DNA from: Epiperipatus broadwayi
Taxonomy: Eukaryota > Onychophora > Udeonychophora > Euonychophora > Peripatidae
Assembly (NCBI GenBank): GCA_028023455.1
Contig: JAQFVV010000152.1
Coordinates: 2,996,087-3,060,086, forward strand
Length of the DNA stretch: 64,000 nt
Direction: 5' to 3'
Below the pieces are notes generated by a model, which saw only the letters and a program-made list of their open reading frames with translations, was not told the DNA's origin and made no database searches. Of the stretch, positions 35,464-47,716 are shown piece by piece. Each line of letters starts with the position of its first letter. The stretch's first letter is position 1. The translations under genes were made by a program, and so were the position numbers.

Positions 35464-38400
35464 GTAAGTATGTTTAAACATATAGATATATATACACACG
35501 TACAATACACATTTCACATATATGTAGAAATAAATAATCTTTGTTTAAGATTGCTGAAAAAATCCTTAGGGTATTTAATTGTATGCATGTATATTTACCT
35601 TATATTTCAAACAATATAAACAAACATTTGAATATACATTGTATATGTACACTGTAAATGACTTTGGGAATAATGGTCACACATCTGTCCATCGTGCCTA
35701 TGACTAAGGTTCAGATCTAGGCCAGTTGAACTTCGAAATTTTTTTCAAGGCTTAGGATTTTTTTTTTTCATATACCTCAGGTTATAGTTCAACCATATTA
35801 ATAATTCAACTATTGGTCAGTAAATAGTAGATTTTTAGGTTGTAAAATATGGATGGAAAACTGCTCAAACTTTCACTATTAGCAATTGCTTCCATCCATT
35901 AGTTTCTATATGAGGACCTCATATACTGTTTCTATATAAGAAACCTTTGCCACCCAGTGTGCTATTTAAATGCCTATTTTGGTTGAAATAATCTTACATC
36001 TGTATAGTAAATGAATTTTATGCAACACTAAACAATTTGGTGGGTTCACTTACTAAAGCTAAAATGCTTTTCAGATTTGATTAAAGGAAAAATATTAAAT
36101 TTTTTTACCAAATTTGACAAAAACATAATTAACAATGTAAATTTCTTGTAGTAGATTATATTCAAATTAATTGGCATTGAACTTCATATGTTAAATAATT
36201 ATATAATGAATGGAATTCTTAACAAATGTGTTTTTAAAATTTGCAGTATAAATATAATAGTAGAAACCTCTATTTATACTATTTCTATTAACATCTTGGA
36301 TTTTTATTAGAGAAAATTTTTGTTGTGATAAAGAGCAGGATTTTTTATAGATATAGATTTTTTTTTTATTTAGAATTTCTAAAAATTTGTCATATAGATG
36401 ACTCTTGCACGCACTTACTAAAGGTAAAACAATGTCATATAATGCTTAAGAAAAAAAAATTAATAAATGGGAAAAAAATATTTTTGTTAGCCTATTTTAA
36501 GTTTTCATTTTAAATTGGTGCTAAAAATTTGCAAATTAAATATATGTGATCTTGGAATATTTTATATCAAATGTAAATGGGTTACTGTAAGTATCATATT
36601 TCTAAGGGAAGAGGTTGTGTATTTTTACATAAAATCTTTTAACCTAAATATGTCAAAGCGTTGCAAGTTAATTAATGTGAAGAAGCACAACTTCTAAGAA
36701 ATCTGACCTGAAGAAATCATATATTTTATTATCTTTTCAGCATCTTGTATGTTTCAGAAATTAAAAACATTCTAAAAACAAAAAAGAAAATCTATTGTAC
36801 AACTTTTTAATTGAAAAAACAAATCATGACAAAATATGTCTTTTGTAGAAAAGTCTATTCATTTCTTTAGTGAAAATAAGCAAAGATTTAACAATGTTAA
36901 AAGAAATAAAACCAATGGAACAACATTTTGATTAGAAAAAAAACTAGGAAAAAATTAATTCCAGCTAAAAAATAAAATAAAACACACTGAAAAACAAAAT
37001 TCTTAGTAATTTCTAACATTTCGAAACATAACTTGCTAACCAGTAGAAATGCTGAAATATGATACAATTGTAAGACCCATCGTAGAATAATTTATTTTTC
37101 GTGGTATTTTCAAAATTAAACATATTGAATATCTTTTTTATTACACCTATGGGGGCTTGATACATCATTAATAATAGATATAAATAGACTTTTGACAAGA
37201 ATGGTATATTAGAATAGATTTTTAGCAAATATATATTGATGATTGGAAAATACTATTAACACAAGCAGAAAAAAAAATCATTCTCATAGCCAAAAGAAGG
37301 TAATTTTCTTAAGACATATTTTAGATGCTGACAGATTTTTTTAAACCAACTTTGTGGCTTGTTTTAAAAGGGTTATTAATTTTTTTTTTGATGAATTTAA
37401 TGACTTGAATTTAATTAAAGCATTAATTGTTATTTAAAGTAATTATGATTATTTTTCTTTGTATTCAATTAATAGTCTTTCTGTATGTAAAGATTGAACT
37501 GTATGAATGGCTGACAACCAGAAGTTTATGTATTTTTATTTGTATGATGTGAAATAATGGTAACCTTGCTCGCTACATTTGATAGAAACAATTCACATCA
37601 CTCCTAGTAAACTGTATGAAAGCATGAACTAAATACTTCCATTGTAATAATAAAGTTCAAAATAAATCTGCATTAATTCAGAATGGTTACTTTATGTTAT
37701 GATCTTTTAAAATAATGAAGTTTGTTGTCATACGTTCTTATTCTCTATAGTTATCTAATGCTATTTTGTACAATATATTTACCATGTTGCTGGATTTCTA
37801 AAACATCATCTAAATGGTTTTATCAGAACTAGCACAAGTATTAATTTGTAAATACATACTATTTCCTTTTCAACTTTAAAATGCATATAAATATATTTAT
37901 TATCTTTTAATATAAATATATAAATTGTTTCTAATGATGAATTGGTTTAACTACTCCAGTCACCATATTGAATTTTAAAAAAAATACAACATTAGGTGTT
38001 ACAAATTATAGTCTATTTAACACAATACTCTTGTCTAAACCTGTTTGTCACTTTTCGAAGTAGTCCAAAAACACTTACTAAGTGATGGTTTGAACACCTC
38101 TACCATTCCCTCCCCCCTCCAGTTCTACGATCACAAAAAAAGACATTTTTTTCATAGAGAGATTTAAAAAAACTACACGAAGTGAGACTGAATGAATATG
38201 ATTGATAGATAAGCTGGGTCATGCTGAATTTAATTAAAAATTGTTTCACACTCAAGATTTTGAGAGAGGACCCTTTGTTGGGATGGAGCTTGCATTCTTT
38301 TGTTTGCGACAAAACAGGATGTTTACGTTTTACCGCATCACATAAAATGTTTTAGAACTTGCCGATGAAATGCCTGACTGTTGCAAACTAAGTTTGAGAG

Positions 38401-39859
38401 AAAAATGCCGTTTGCATCAAAAAAAAAAAATTGGTGTTGTTTTGAGTTTGGATTTCACTTGCAACACTTTTTAGGGATGTGGTAAATTTAACATTTCAAT
38501 TAAACCACTCATAAACTTATATTTTTAAAAGATCAGTTTGCTTATAATCTGTTTGAAGCATTATAACTTTTTCTTGCTGTTTTCTGTAAATGAAAATAGA
38601 ATTTTATGTTGTTTGAACATTTCAGCTATTGCAAAAAAATAGACAAGTATGCAAAATGCTCTACAAAAAAGGATGCTACATGGGTCACGATTTCACTCTG
38701 CGATTTGGCATATTGACGCAGAAGGGTTCTGGCAAAAGTATTTAACAGCAAACGTATATACTACAACAGGTGCACAAACCAGAGAACAATCCAGTTACTT
38801 TTGGATCCTCCCTCATATATTATTTGTATAAGAGATTAAATGTAAAGTTATATATATTTTTAGAAAGTACAAATATGAAGCAATGTAATCAAGCTGAAAA
38901 AATAATTACATTAAAAAAAAAAAAAACTTTTTTAATACTTTTAAATGCTTATTTTTATATAGATTTACGAATTCTGTTAAAGTCATGTTTCTATATGTAA
39001 TTTTATTACAATCTAAATTTATAGCATTTTGAAAAATTTGGTATATATCACATGATTTACCTGAGATAATTCTTCATTATTAAATCTTCAAATATGTATT
39101 TTCTGGATCTTCTTCTCCCATGCAGGTATTTGCTGGAAATGTATCTCTTTCTAATGGGGCAAAAAGAAAATTTAACAATAAATATTGTATATCAAATATT
39201 ATGGATTGTATGTCACACATTATACAAAGAGAACTTTAGTAAACTGTAATTGATCAAAAAATGAAATTAATTTTAAAATAATTGCAAAAACAATATATAT
39301 AAAAGAGAAAAGTGAAAAAGTGACAGGATGAAAGTCAAAAGTTTTTCAGAGTGCATGCATAATACATTTCTACACATAAATAGACAAGCAAACATTTTTT
39401 TAAAAAATTTAGTGCAATATAAAATATTAATGAGAATTTGTGATAATAGTTGTGCTTTTTATTATTTGTCTTATATTTCATTTACTTTTGTGGATATTCC
39501 TAATAACTTTCTATGTAGATGGCTTTATTTTAGGAAAATTATGATCAATTGTTATAATAAACATTATAAGCATAACTTGCAAAAAGTTATAATATTTGTA
39601 TAAAAAAGTAGAAAAAGTACCTACACATTGCAATATAATTGCTTATGTGTAGATGACAAAAGTTATGTGATTCAGATACATACTTAACAGAATGAGATAT
39701 GTCAATGCGATAAATTTGATTATTCATTATAGTCACTACAAAAAAATATTACAATATTTTATTAAACAAGTGGAAAATAACTAGACTGGAAAAAATATAG
39801 AGATAAAATTGCTTATGGAATAGGCAAAAAAATACAAGGAAGTACATATATATGTATAT
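35464..39859. other. intron sequence upstream of the Ty3/gypsy insertion
   Basis: This is AT-rich intron. A less AT-rich block at about 35660-35770 has a B-box-like ggttcagatct at 35708-35718 and may be a SINE fragment. Blocks at 37960-38350 and 38640-38830 have more mixed composition and could be degenerate mobile DNA, but no motif identifies them. Confidence 0.3.
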
Positions 39860-41523
39860 TGTACCTATATTGATATAGGCACATATAATTTTTATCTAAA
39901 ATTATTATTAAAGTAATCTTTCATAAAAGAAAAACATAAAATTAAATGTTAAAGAATTTATTGCAGCTTGTTTTCGAAAAAGATAAGAATTAAATAGTTT
40001 TCTAGCATTAGTTTTTGAAATAAAAAAGCTACAATTAATTAGTCAAAAGGGGGAGGGGGAGTCTTGGTTTGAGAAATGAAACTAAGGGTTATAAAAGGAA
40101 GTAAAGAGTTTTTATTAGTATTCGTAAAAATATAATTTAAAAAAGTTAAAACATACAAATCTCTTTTCATTCAATTTTAATTAAAGAAAAAATAATGTTA
40201 AAACTAAATAGTAAATTGTATTAAAAATATATGTGCGTATATATGTGTGATTTGTAAATAAATAAAATGTATGCGAAATAAAAGATTATCATTAAAAACA
40301 CGGCAATGGCTATTAATAAAATAAAACAACACGTTTATCAAATGATTATCACCGGAAATATTTCGACAATATGTTGCAGATATAAATATACTTTTTTATC
40401 GGACAGTGAGTCAGTTCCACAAATTAATTGAGTGAGTTCAGTTCACAAAGTAATTGAGTAGTGCAGTTCAGAAATTAATTGAGCAGTTAACAAACAAAAT
40501 GCAGTGTTGAGAAGATCTTGGGAACGCACGTTTATCTCCAGCCCAGATGTCCGAGAAAACAGCAGATCTGCCCGTGAAATAATGTCAGCTTAACATCTTA
40601 GAAAATCTCTGTCAGTATCTATTTGTCTCCGATGGTAATAATCGTGAAAATCAGGAAACTCAGCAAGGAAACGTCTCAGACGGCTGGAAGCATTCATACT
40701 GGAACCATTCATACTGGAAGAAACAACAAACAAGAAGAAAACAAATCTACGTTCAAAATCCTAGGTAAAACATTTGCTTATTGTCATTATACTATAATAG
40801 CCATTGCATTTCATTAATTCGTGCGAATCCTCCAAGAGTCTAATTATATGAACTCTATATCATACATAAATGAACTATTGATGTGTGTGATTAAATTTCA
40901 AATGCTATGTAGTCCTTTACTATCATTATTATGTGTGTGCATGAGTTAATATGTGCGTGATCACTATATCAATATTTATTAGTTCTGTTACTAAATCTAT
41001 AAGAATATTTAAACTATTTAGAAATGTTAATTTAAAATATGTGTGTGTTTTATTAGAATTATAAAATGTTTAAATTTAGTAAATAAATGTTAGTTAATAA
41101 ATTATTTTTAAAATTAAACTTTATTTGTCGGTCAATTCTTTTTATCAATTCTTTTACAATTCCTTTTATAAATTCCTTTTACAATTCTTTATCAAGTCTT
41201 TTAAACACTAATTATGTATAATCTATTAGTGATTACAAACAGCTGAGCTAGTCGTGGATTTAGGCGTTGGGTTAGTGGCCATTGCTCAAAGTGCGTTATT
41301 TATTCATCCTTGAATAGATAGCTGGCGCCCATGTTTATACACAAACAAAAAAAGGTGCTTTGAACTTGGTGTTGAACTCAACAGCCGAGAAGAAGTTATG
41401 TCCTGGAAATGTAACGCTAGTTATATATTTTATAGCTATCGTTTGGGCATACATACTCTCCGAGTATGTTCTTCTCTGCCTAAGAGGCCGGTGATTTGAA
41501 TCCACATATTCGAACACGGTTGA
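39860..41523 (+). repeat. 5' LTR (1664 bp)
   Basis: It starts TGTACCTATATTGATATAGG and ends ..CACGGTTGA. It differs from the 3' LTR by roughly 20 substitutions, single-base indels, and a 15-bp duplication (actggaaccattcat) near 40700 that the 3' LTR lacks. Near its 3' end a tRNA-like stretch (ggtgatttgaatcc at about 41490) occurs in both LTRs. Confidence 0.9.
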
Positions 41524-41525
41524 AA

Positions 41526-41548
41526 TGGCTAGACCCAACCGTGGGGCT
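41526..41548 (+). other. primer binding site
   Basis: tggctagacccaaccgtggggc starts three bases after the LTR end. It resembles the tRNA-Lys-type site TGGCGCCCAACGTGGGGC with small differences. Assignment to a specific tRNA is inference. Confidence 0.45.
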
Positions 41549-41913
41549 GAACCTAAGAAACAATAGTAACGAGGTACTTCGTTTCTTGTTTGAAAAATTT
41601 GTTTTATACAAAAGTTAAATTACGTATGTAAAAGTGTTTTAATTTAAAAAAAAAAAAAAAAAAGAATTGACCGAAACTTTCTTTTTTTTTTTTCCGAAAT
41701 GAAAAGAGATTTTGATATTTATGCTATCAAATCAGAGTCAATTGGGTGTTATGGGCGGAGTTAAAGCATTAAGAGCGAGTAGTGAAAAGGACAAAAGGCT
41801 GGAGTTAACATGAGTTTCCGTCTTAGTAAGAAAAATTAATAAATAAGTTGTATTTAAATTTAGTTTAACGTAAGCACTAGTTTGAAATAAAAAATAAAAT
41901 ACATGGTGTCAAA

Positions 41914-42681
41914 ATGGGAAAAGATATAGAGCTGGAGGAAGTAATAAAAAGAGTAGAGGCGTTAGAAAGAGAACATGAGAATGGGAAAACATGGGTGCAC
42001 ATATATAAAATGGAGGCAGTAAATCATCTGCTAAAGATAAAAGCATTCTCAAGGAACAGAGGGGAGAATCCGAGTGATCACTTAGAGAGCTTGGAACGTT
42101 ATTGCACTTAGAATAGTTTAAGCAAGGGAGCAAGAATTGCTTTAGCTTGCAGTCACATACAGGGAGAAGCCCAACTCTGGTGGAATTTATTACGTGTAAA
42201 ACTGACAACATTCGGTGAATACAAGTGTTCGTTGTTGGCAAACTATTGGGGGGAGGAGCTGCAGGAAAAGGTTAAGTTTCAAGTAGAGCAGGACAGGTGG
42301 CAGACAGGGGAGTTATTTATTACATTTTTTCATAGACAAATAGCGAAATTGAGATCAATCACAGCATACAAATTATCGGAGCAGCATATGCATATAGTTA
42401 GGCGTGGTTTACCTGAGAAGGTGGAACAAATGATGATTGGCAAGCAAACGGTAGAGCAGATGGCCGAAATACTAATGGCATTGGACAACAATAGGGGGAT
42501 GGTGGATGGTCAAGATGAGGATGGAAACGCAGAAGTTGATTCTACGCAAGTTGCGAACCTGGTATGTAGTGGAGAAGAAAGCATGCCCGTGATGGCACCT
42601 CAGAGCTGTCCGAAGATAGAGATAAAGGTAGGGGGGTTGCAACTAGTGCATTGTTTGATTCAGGGAGTCAGGTATCGGTAA
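41914..42681 (+). pseudogene. Gag of the Ty3/gypsy element (one stop)
   Basis: It starts MGKDIELEEVIKRVEALERE, followed by a capsid-like region with HLESLERY, an in-frame TAG at 42109-42111, then the continuing frame with IALACSHIQGEAQLWW and a helical domain ending near VGGLQLVHC. There is no CCHC zinc knuckle. The frame overlaps pol by about 30 bases or more, pol being in the -1 frame. The stop codon would truncate the protein to 65 residues. Confidence 0.75.
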
Positions 42682-44288
42682 TGTCAGAGGAAATGTTTAA
42701 TAAAATAAGTGACATTGACCCGGAAATTAAAATATTGCCTTTAAAAACAGTATATGTTTTGTTGGCTAATGGTAAGAAGGTGAAGTTGGGAACCAAACAG
42801 GCATGGGTGAAACTGCACATGGCAGAGGGAGAATATATGCACGTTCTGTTGATTTTGGAGGGACTGATTCATGAGGTTATATTAGGGTCGGATTTTATGT
42901 ACAAAACAGGCTGTGTATTGGATTATAAATGGAGCCGGGCAGAAATAAACAACGTAATAATTCCGTTTACAAAACATCAGAAGGATGAGATAAATAGACA
43001 GAGTGATGCACAAAGCGCAGTAATGGAAATAGAGATAGGGGAAAAGGTGGATGAGTCAAAATGCATAAATGACAATCAAAGAGACCAACTGAAGAAACTA
43101 TTCAATAGATATGAAAGCGTATTTTCCGAGGTTCCGGGGGTAATCCAAGGGTATGAACATAGGATAAGGCTTATGAAAGACCAACCATATCAAGCCCGTG
43201 CATATCCCATACCTCATCAATATAGACGTGAAGTAGAAGAACAAATAGACAAAATTCTTAGATGGGGGATTATATCTAAAAGTTCGTCTCCTTTTAATAA
43301 TCATATCGTAACTGTAAAAAAAAAAGATGGATCAATTTGGTTATGTTTGGACGCACGGCAGTTAAATAAGATAACAATAGCTGATACTAATGCTCCACCG
43401 CCTATGAGCGAATTGTTATTGAAATTTCAAAATAACAAAATATTTTCGACGTTCGACTTAACTGTCAGCTACTGGCAAATCAAACTTCATCCAGAGGATC
43501 GAAAATATACGGAATTTAAATATAACGGACGTGCATATAATTTTAACCGGATTCCCTTCGGGCTAAAAAATAGTGGGGCAGGGCTTATACATCGTCTGGA
43601 TCAAGTATTGTCAGATGATATTAAGAATTTAGTTATAATGTATGTAGACGACATTGTGGTGGCGTCGGAAAGTATAGATGAGCACTTTGCGCATTTAGAA
43701 ATGTTGCTGGGGGAGTGTGAGAGAAAGGGAATTCGAATTAATTTAAATAAGAGTAAGATAATGACTGACGAGGTCAAGTTTTTAGGTCATATAATTACAG
43801 AAAGAGGGATATTACCTAATCCTGAAAAAATCCGAGCAATACAGGAATTCCCCACACCCCGGAATAAAAAACATATTAAATCTTTTCTCGGACTCTGTAA
43901 TTTCTATAATCGATTTTATAGAAATTTTTCACTTGACAGGGAGCCGTTATTGCAGTTATTAAGAAAAGGGAAATCGTGGGTGTGGAATGAGCAGCATGAG
44001 CGCAGTTTTCAGAGCATGAAGGCAGGATTTTTAAATAAAGTTATGCTGTCATATCCCGATTTCGACAAACCATTCTTTGTACAAACGGACAGCAGCGGGT
44101 TTGGATTGGGGGCTGCGCTATTTCAGATACAGGACAAGGGACAGCACAGAGTTCTTTGTTTCATTAGCCGTTTACTAAGGGGACCGGAAGTGAACTACAC
44201 TAACCGAGAAGGAAGCCTTGGCTATTGTGTGGGCGTTCAAAAAATTCAGGCAGTATTTAGTAGGCTCAGAAGTGGTAGTAGTCACTGA
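42651..44288 (+). CDS. pol: Pol: protease and reverse transcriptase
   Basis: This is the longest ORF of the window. The aspartic protease active site FDSGSQVS is at its start (the first ATG at 42651 is probably not a true start, since pol would be made by frameshifting from gag). The reverse transcriptase spans residues about 175-370: FSTFDLTVSYWQIKL, IPFGLKNSG, and the catalytic YVDDIVVAS with both Asp present. The connection domain has FLGHIITERGI and FLGLCNFYNRF. RNase H begins with FVQTDSSGFGLGAAL. Near 44210, just after the RNase H start, the true frame shifts and the rest of this ORF is nonsense. Confidence 0.9.
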   Translation: MFDSGSQVSVMSEEMFNKISDIDPEIKILPLKTVYVLLANGKKVKLGTKQAWVKLHMAEGEYMHVLLILEGLIHEVILGSDFMYKTGCVLDYKWSRAEINNVIIPFTKHQKDEINRQSDAQSAVMEIEIGEKVDESKCINDNQRDQLKKLFNRYESVFSEVPGVIQGYEHRIRLMKDQPYQARAYPIPHQYRREVEEQIDKILRWGIISKSSSPFNNHIVTVKKKDGSIWLCLDARQLNKITIADTNAPPPMSELLLKFQNNKIFSTFDLTVSYWQIKLHPEDRKYTEFKYNGRAYNFNRIPFGLKNSGAGLIHRLDQVLSDDIKNLVIMYVDDIVVASESIDEHFAHLEMLLGECERKGIRINLNKSKIMTDEVKFLGHIITERGILPNPEKIRAIQEFPTPRNKKHIKSFLGLCNFYNRFYRNFSLDREPLLQLLRKGKSWVWNEQHERSFQSMKAGFLNKVMLSYPDFDKPFFVQTDSSGFGLGAALFQIQDKGQHRVLCFISRLLRGPEVNYTNREGSLGYCVGVQKIQAVFSRLRSGSSH

Positions 44289-44928
44289 CCATAAGAGCCT
44301 TGTATTTATTAATCACAGCTTCTTGAATAATAGCAGGCTAATAAGGTGGAGCTTATTCCTGCAAGAATTTAATTACAAAGTGGCTTACTGTCGTGGCAAA
44401 GAGAATATTGTGGCAGACACCTTAAGCCGATATCCGGTAGCTCAAGAACAACACTTGAGTTGCGACAGAGCGTATATAGCTGCCGCCAAAATATATAAAA
44501 GAAATGGGATAGAAGACGAGTTGCATAGATTAAAGGAACAGCAAGAGGAAGATAATGATTGCAAACAAATAATAGAGTATTTACGCAATCAGCCTGTAAC
44601 GAAAACAGCCAGTAATCCACTGTGGAGGGACCGAAATCACTGTTGTTTAAAGGGAGGACTCTTACAGCGTGTGTTATGGAAAAAAAAACAAACACGCATT
44701 ATTCTTCCGTTCGCCATGAGAGAGCAAATGATTAAATATGCGCATAACACTTTCGGACATTATGGGGCAAATAAAGTGGAAGGATGGCTGAGTCATTGGT
44801 TTTACTGGCCAGGAATGAATGCCAATATTACAGACATGATTGGTAGATGCACCATATGTTCAGCAACCAAGCCTGCTAACACATCAGGAGTCTGGCCGCT
44901 GCAACCTATATATGCCAACGCTTACTAG
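44218..44928 (+). pseudogene. Pol continued: RNase H end and integrase zinc domain
   Basis: In the +1 frame relative to the RT it reads AIVWAFKKFRQYLVG, VTDHKSL and ADTLSRYP, the second half of Ty3 RNase H. It is followed by a linker and the integrase HHCC zinc domain (HNTFGHYG ... CTICSATKP). The frame closes at 44926 just before the catalytic core. The break at about 44210 is probably a one-base indel. Confidence 0.85.
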
Positions 44929-45413
44929 CGATAGACTTCTACGGACCTCTGCCTCTATTCAATAAAATGAAGTATCTCATGGTAACATATGACGTGTTTT
45001 CGATGCTGGTAGTGGCATATCCAGTAGCCCAAGCGAACGCAAGACAGACTATTCGAGTTTTGGAGCAACAATACTTTAAAACTGTAGGAATTCCAGACAG
45101 AATTCTGTCGGATCATGGAACGTCCTTTATATCTAGCGAATGGAAGAAATGGACGGACAGACATGGGATAAGACATATACTTATGTCGATTCGTAACCCT
45201 CAGTCTAATCCATGTGAACGGGTTATGAGGGAGTTGGGGCATCTATTTCAGGTTTATATACAGGATGATCATCGCAAATGGGTGAAAGAAACATCACGAA
45301 TAATCAACATGATAAACTGGTCAAGAAATGAGTCTACAGTTTCGAACCTGTTCGGCTACATTTTAGAAGAAATATTCCGTATCCGTTTGAGACTAAATTG
45401 CCAGTGGGGGTAA
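44907..45413 (+). pseudogene. Pol continued: integrase catalytic core
   Basis: After a second frame change near 44915 the core reads LLAIDFYGPLPLF (first Asp), ILSDHGTSFIS (second Asp) and NPQSNPCERVMRE (Glu), a complete D,D,E set. The ORF leaves frame again around 45345. Confidence 0.85.
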
Positions 45414-45736
45414 ATCCAATCAACCAGAGAAGAGATGCTAAGCAAGCGCTCAACCGGTTAAGAAAAATGGGCAGGCTATGGCAGCAGAGGCAGGGAAGAC
45501 CTAAGGCTATATTCAGGAGGAGAGATGAGGTCATGGTGAGAGTTCATCCGGTGAGTCATCCTGAAAAACATATATACAAGAAATTCCAGCCAATATACGA
45601 CGGCCCTTATATCATCAAACGGCAATACGGTAATAACGCATTTGTGATAGCACAGGGAATAGAGGAAAAAGGAACATATAATGCCCGGTCGTTGAGGTTA
45701 GTGAAAAGAGAAAAACAACCACCGGACAGGCGGTAA
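45350..45736 (+). pseudogene. Pol continued: integrase C-terminal domain
   Basis: In a third frame it reads VGVNPINQRRDAKQAL, then a basic, beta-rich region (VRVHPVSHPEKHIYKKFQ, YDGPYIIKRQYGNNAF) typical of the C-terminal domain that binds DNA. It ends NARSLRLVKREKQPPDRR and a stop. Nothing like env follows. Confidence 0.8.
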
Positions 45737-46067
45737 TAATACTAAATGAAATTTAGAAATAATAATAATAACAAGGAGGCATTATTGAATAAAAGATTTT
45801 TCCCCACGCACATATTACATAAGAAGAAATGCTTGTAAATAAACAGTTAAAAATCAATAAAATCAAGTTAAATAAGTAGGTCAAATGAATGATCTAAGAG
45901 TAACAATTATAGGTATAAATAAATGAATAAAATAAAGGGTTTGATTAAAGTGATCGAATTAAACAAATAAATAACGTCAATAAAATAAAAAAATTAAGAT
46001 TTAATATTGTCAGAGATAAAATGGTCAAAAATGACGCATTTTACTCTCAAAAGGAAGGGCGGTGTAA
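45737..46067 (+). other. pol 3' region and polypurine tract
   Basis: About 310 bp of A-rich noncoding sequence end in the purine tract aaaaggaagggcgg (46049-46062), just before the 3' LTR. This is the expected plus-strand primer. Confidence 0.7.
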
Positions 46068-47716
46068 TGTACCTATATTGATATAGGCACATATAATTTT
46101 TATCTAAAATTATTATTAAAGTAATCTTTCATAAAAGAAAAACATAAAATTAAATGTTGAAGAATTTATTGCAGCTTGTTTTCGAAAAAGATAAGAATTA
46201 AATAGTTTTCTAGCGTTAGTTTTTGAAATAAAAAAGCTACAATTAATTAGTCAAAAGGGGGAGGGGGAGTCTTGGTTTGAGAAATGAAACTAAGGGTTAT
46301 AAAAGGAAGTAAAGAGTTTTTATTAGTATTCGTAAAAATATAATTTAAAAAAGTTAAAACATACAAATCTCTTTTCATTCAATTTTAATTAAAGAAAAAA
46401 TAATGTTAAAACTAAATAGTAAATTGTATTAAAAATATATGTGCGTATATATGTGTGATTTGTAAATAAATAAAATGTATGCGAAATAAAAGATTATCAT
46501 TAAAAACACGGCAATGGCTATTAATAAAATAAAACAACACGTTTATCAAATGATTATCACCGGAAATATTTCGACAACACGTTGCAGATATAAATATACC
46601 TTTTTATCGGACAGTGAGTCAGTTCCACAAATTAATTGAGTGAGTTCAGTTCACAAAGTAATTGAGTAGTGCAGTTCAGAAATTAATTGAGCAGTTAACA
46701 AACAAAATGCAGTGTTGAGAAGATCTTGGGAACGCACGTTTATCTCCAGCCCAGATGTCCGAGAAAACAGCAGATCTGCCCGTGAAATAATGTCAGCTTA
46801 ACATCTTAGAAAATCTCTGTCAGTATCTATTTGTCTCCGATGGTAATAATCGTGAAAATCAGGAAACTCAGCAAGGAAACGTCCCAGCCGGTTGGAAGCA
46901 TTCATACTGGAAGAAACAACAAACAAGAAGAAAACAAATCTACGTTCAAAATCCTTGGTAAAACATTTGCTTATTGTCGTTATACTATAATAGCCATTGC
47001 ATTTCATTAATTCGTGCGAATCCTCCAAGAGTCTAATTATATGAACTCTATATCATACATAAATGAACTATTGATGTGTGTGATTAAATTTCAAATGGTA
47101 CGTAGTCCTTTACTATCATTATTATGTGTGTGCATGAGTTAATATGTGTGTGATCACTATATCAATATTTATTAGTTCTGTCATTAAATCTATAGGAATA
47201 TTTAAACTATTTAGAAATGTTAATTTAAAATATGCGTGTGTTTTATTAGAATTATAAAATGTTTAAATTTAGTAAATAAATGTTAGTTAATAAATTATTT
47301 TTAAAATTAAACTTTATTTGTCGGTCAATTCTTTTTATCAATTCTTTTACAATTCCTTTTATAAATTCCTTTTACAATTCTTTATCAAGTCTTTTAAACA
47401 CTAATTATGTATAATCTATTAGTGATTACAAACAGCTGAGCTAGTCGTGGATTTAGGCGTTGGGTTAGTGGCCATTGCTCAAAGTGCGTTATTTATTCAT
47501 CCTTGAATAGATAGCTGGCGCCCGTGTTTATACACAAACAAAAAAAAGGTGCTTTGAACTTGGTGTTGAACTCAACAGCCGGAAGAAGTTATGTCCTGGA
47601 AATGTAACGCTAGTTATATATTTTATAGCTATCGTTTGGGCATACATACTCTCCGAGTATGTTCTTCTCTGTCTAAGAGGCTGGTGATTCGAATCCACAT
47701 ATTCGAACACGGTTCA
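46068..47716 (+). repeat. 3' LTR (1649 bp)
   Basis: It starts TGTACCTATATTGATATAGG and ends ..CACGGTTCA before an AT-rich flank. It is near identical to the 5' LTR; the length difference is mostly the 15-bp duplication in the 5' copy. The minus-strand ORFs in the two LTRs (about 41335-41538, 47528-47710) are shared only because the LTRs are copies. Confidence 0.9.

Larger units (their letters stand above)
39860..47716 (+). mobile_element. Ty3/gypsy LTR retrotransposon, complete but disabled
   Basis: The structure is complete: 5' LTR (39860-41523), primer binding site, gag, protease, RT, RNase H, integrase, polypurine tract and 3' LTR (46068-47716). A 4-bp ATAT on both sides is a possible target duplication, ambiguous in this AT-rich site. 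The domain order with integrase after RNase H is that of Ty3/gypsy. There is no env ORF between 45737 and the 3' LTR. One stop and about three frame changes interrupt gag-pol as listed below. Confidence 0.9.

Noticed and set aside
41322-41336. tggcgcccatg inside the 5' LTR looks like a retroviral primer binding site
   Set aside because: The same sequence is in the 3' LTR, with about 200 bp of LTR identity after it, so it is LTR-internal. The real site should follow the LTR end at 41523.
41335-41538. minus-strand ORF recurring at 47528-47710
   Set aside because: It recurs only because the two LTRs are copies. It crosses tRNA-like and LTR-end sequence and has no domain.
43098-45534. minus-strand ORFs of 66-108 codons across pol (43098, 44369, 44955, 45334)
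   Set aside because: They are shadows of the pol reading frames on the other strand.
45737-46067. possible env gene after pol
   Set aside because: Only about 330 bp of A-rich noncoding sequence with a polypurine tract separates pol from the 3' LTR.
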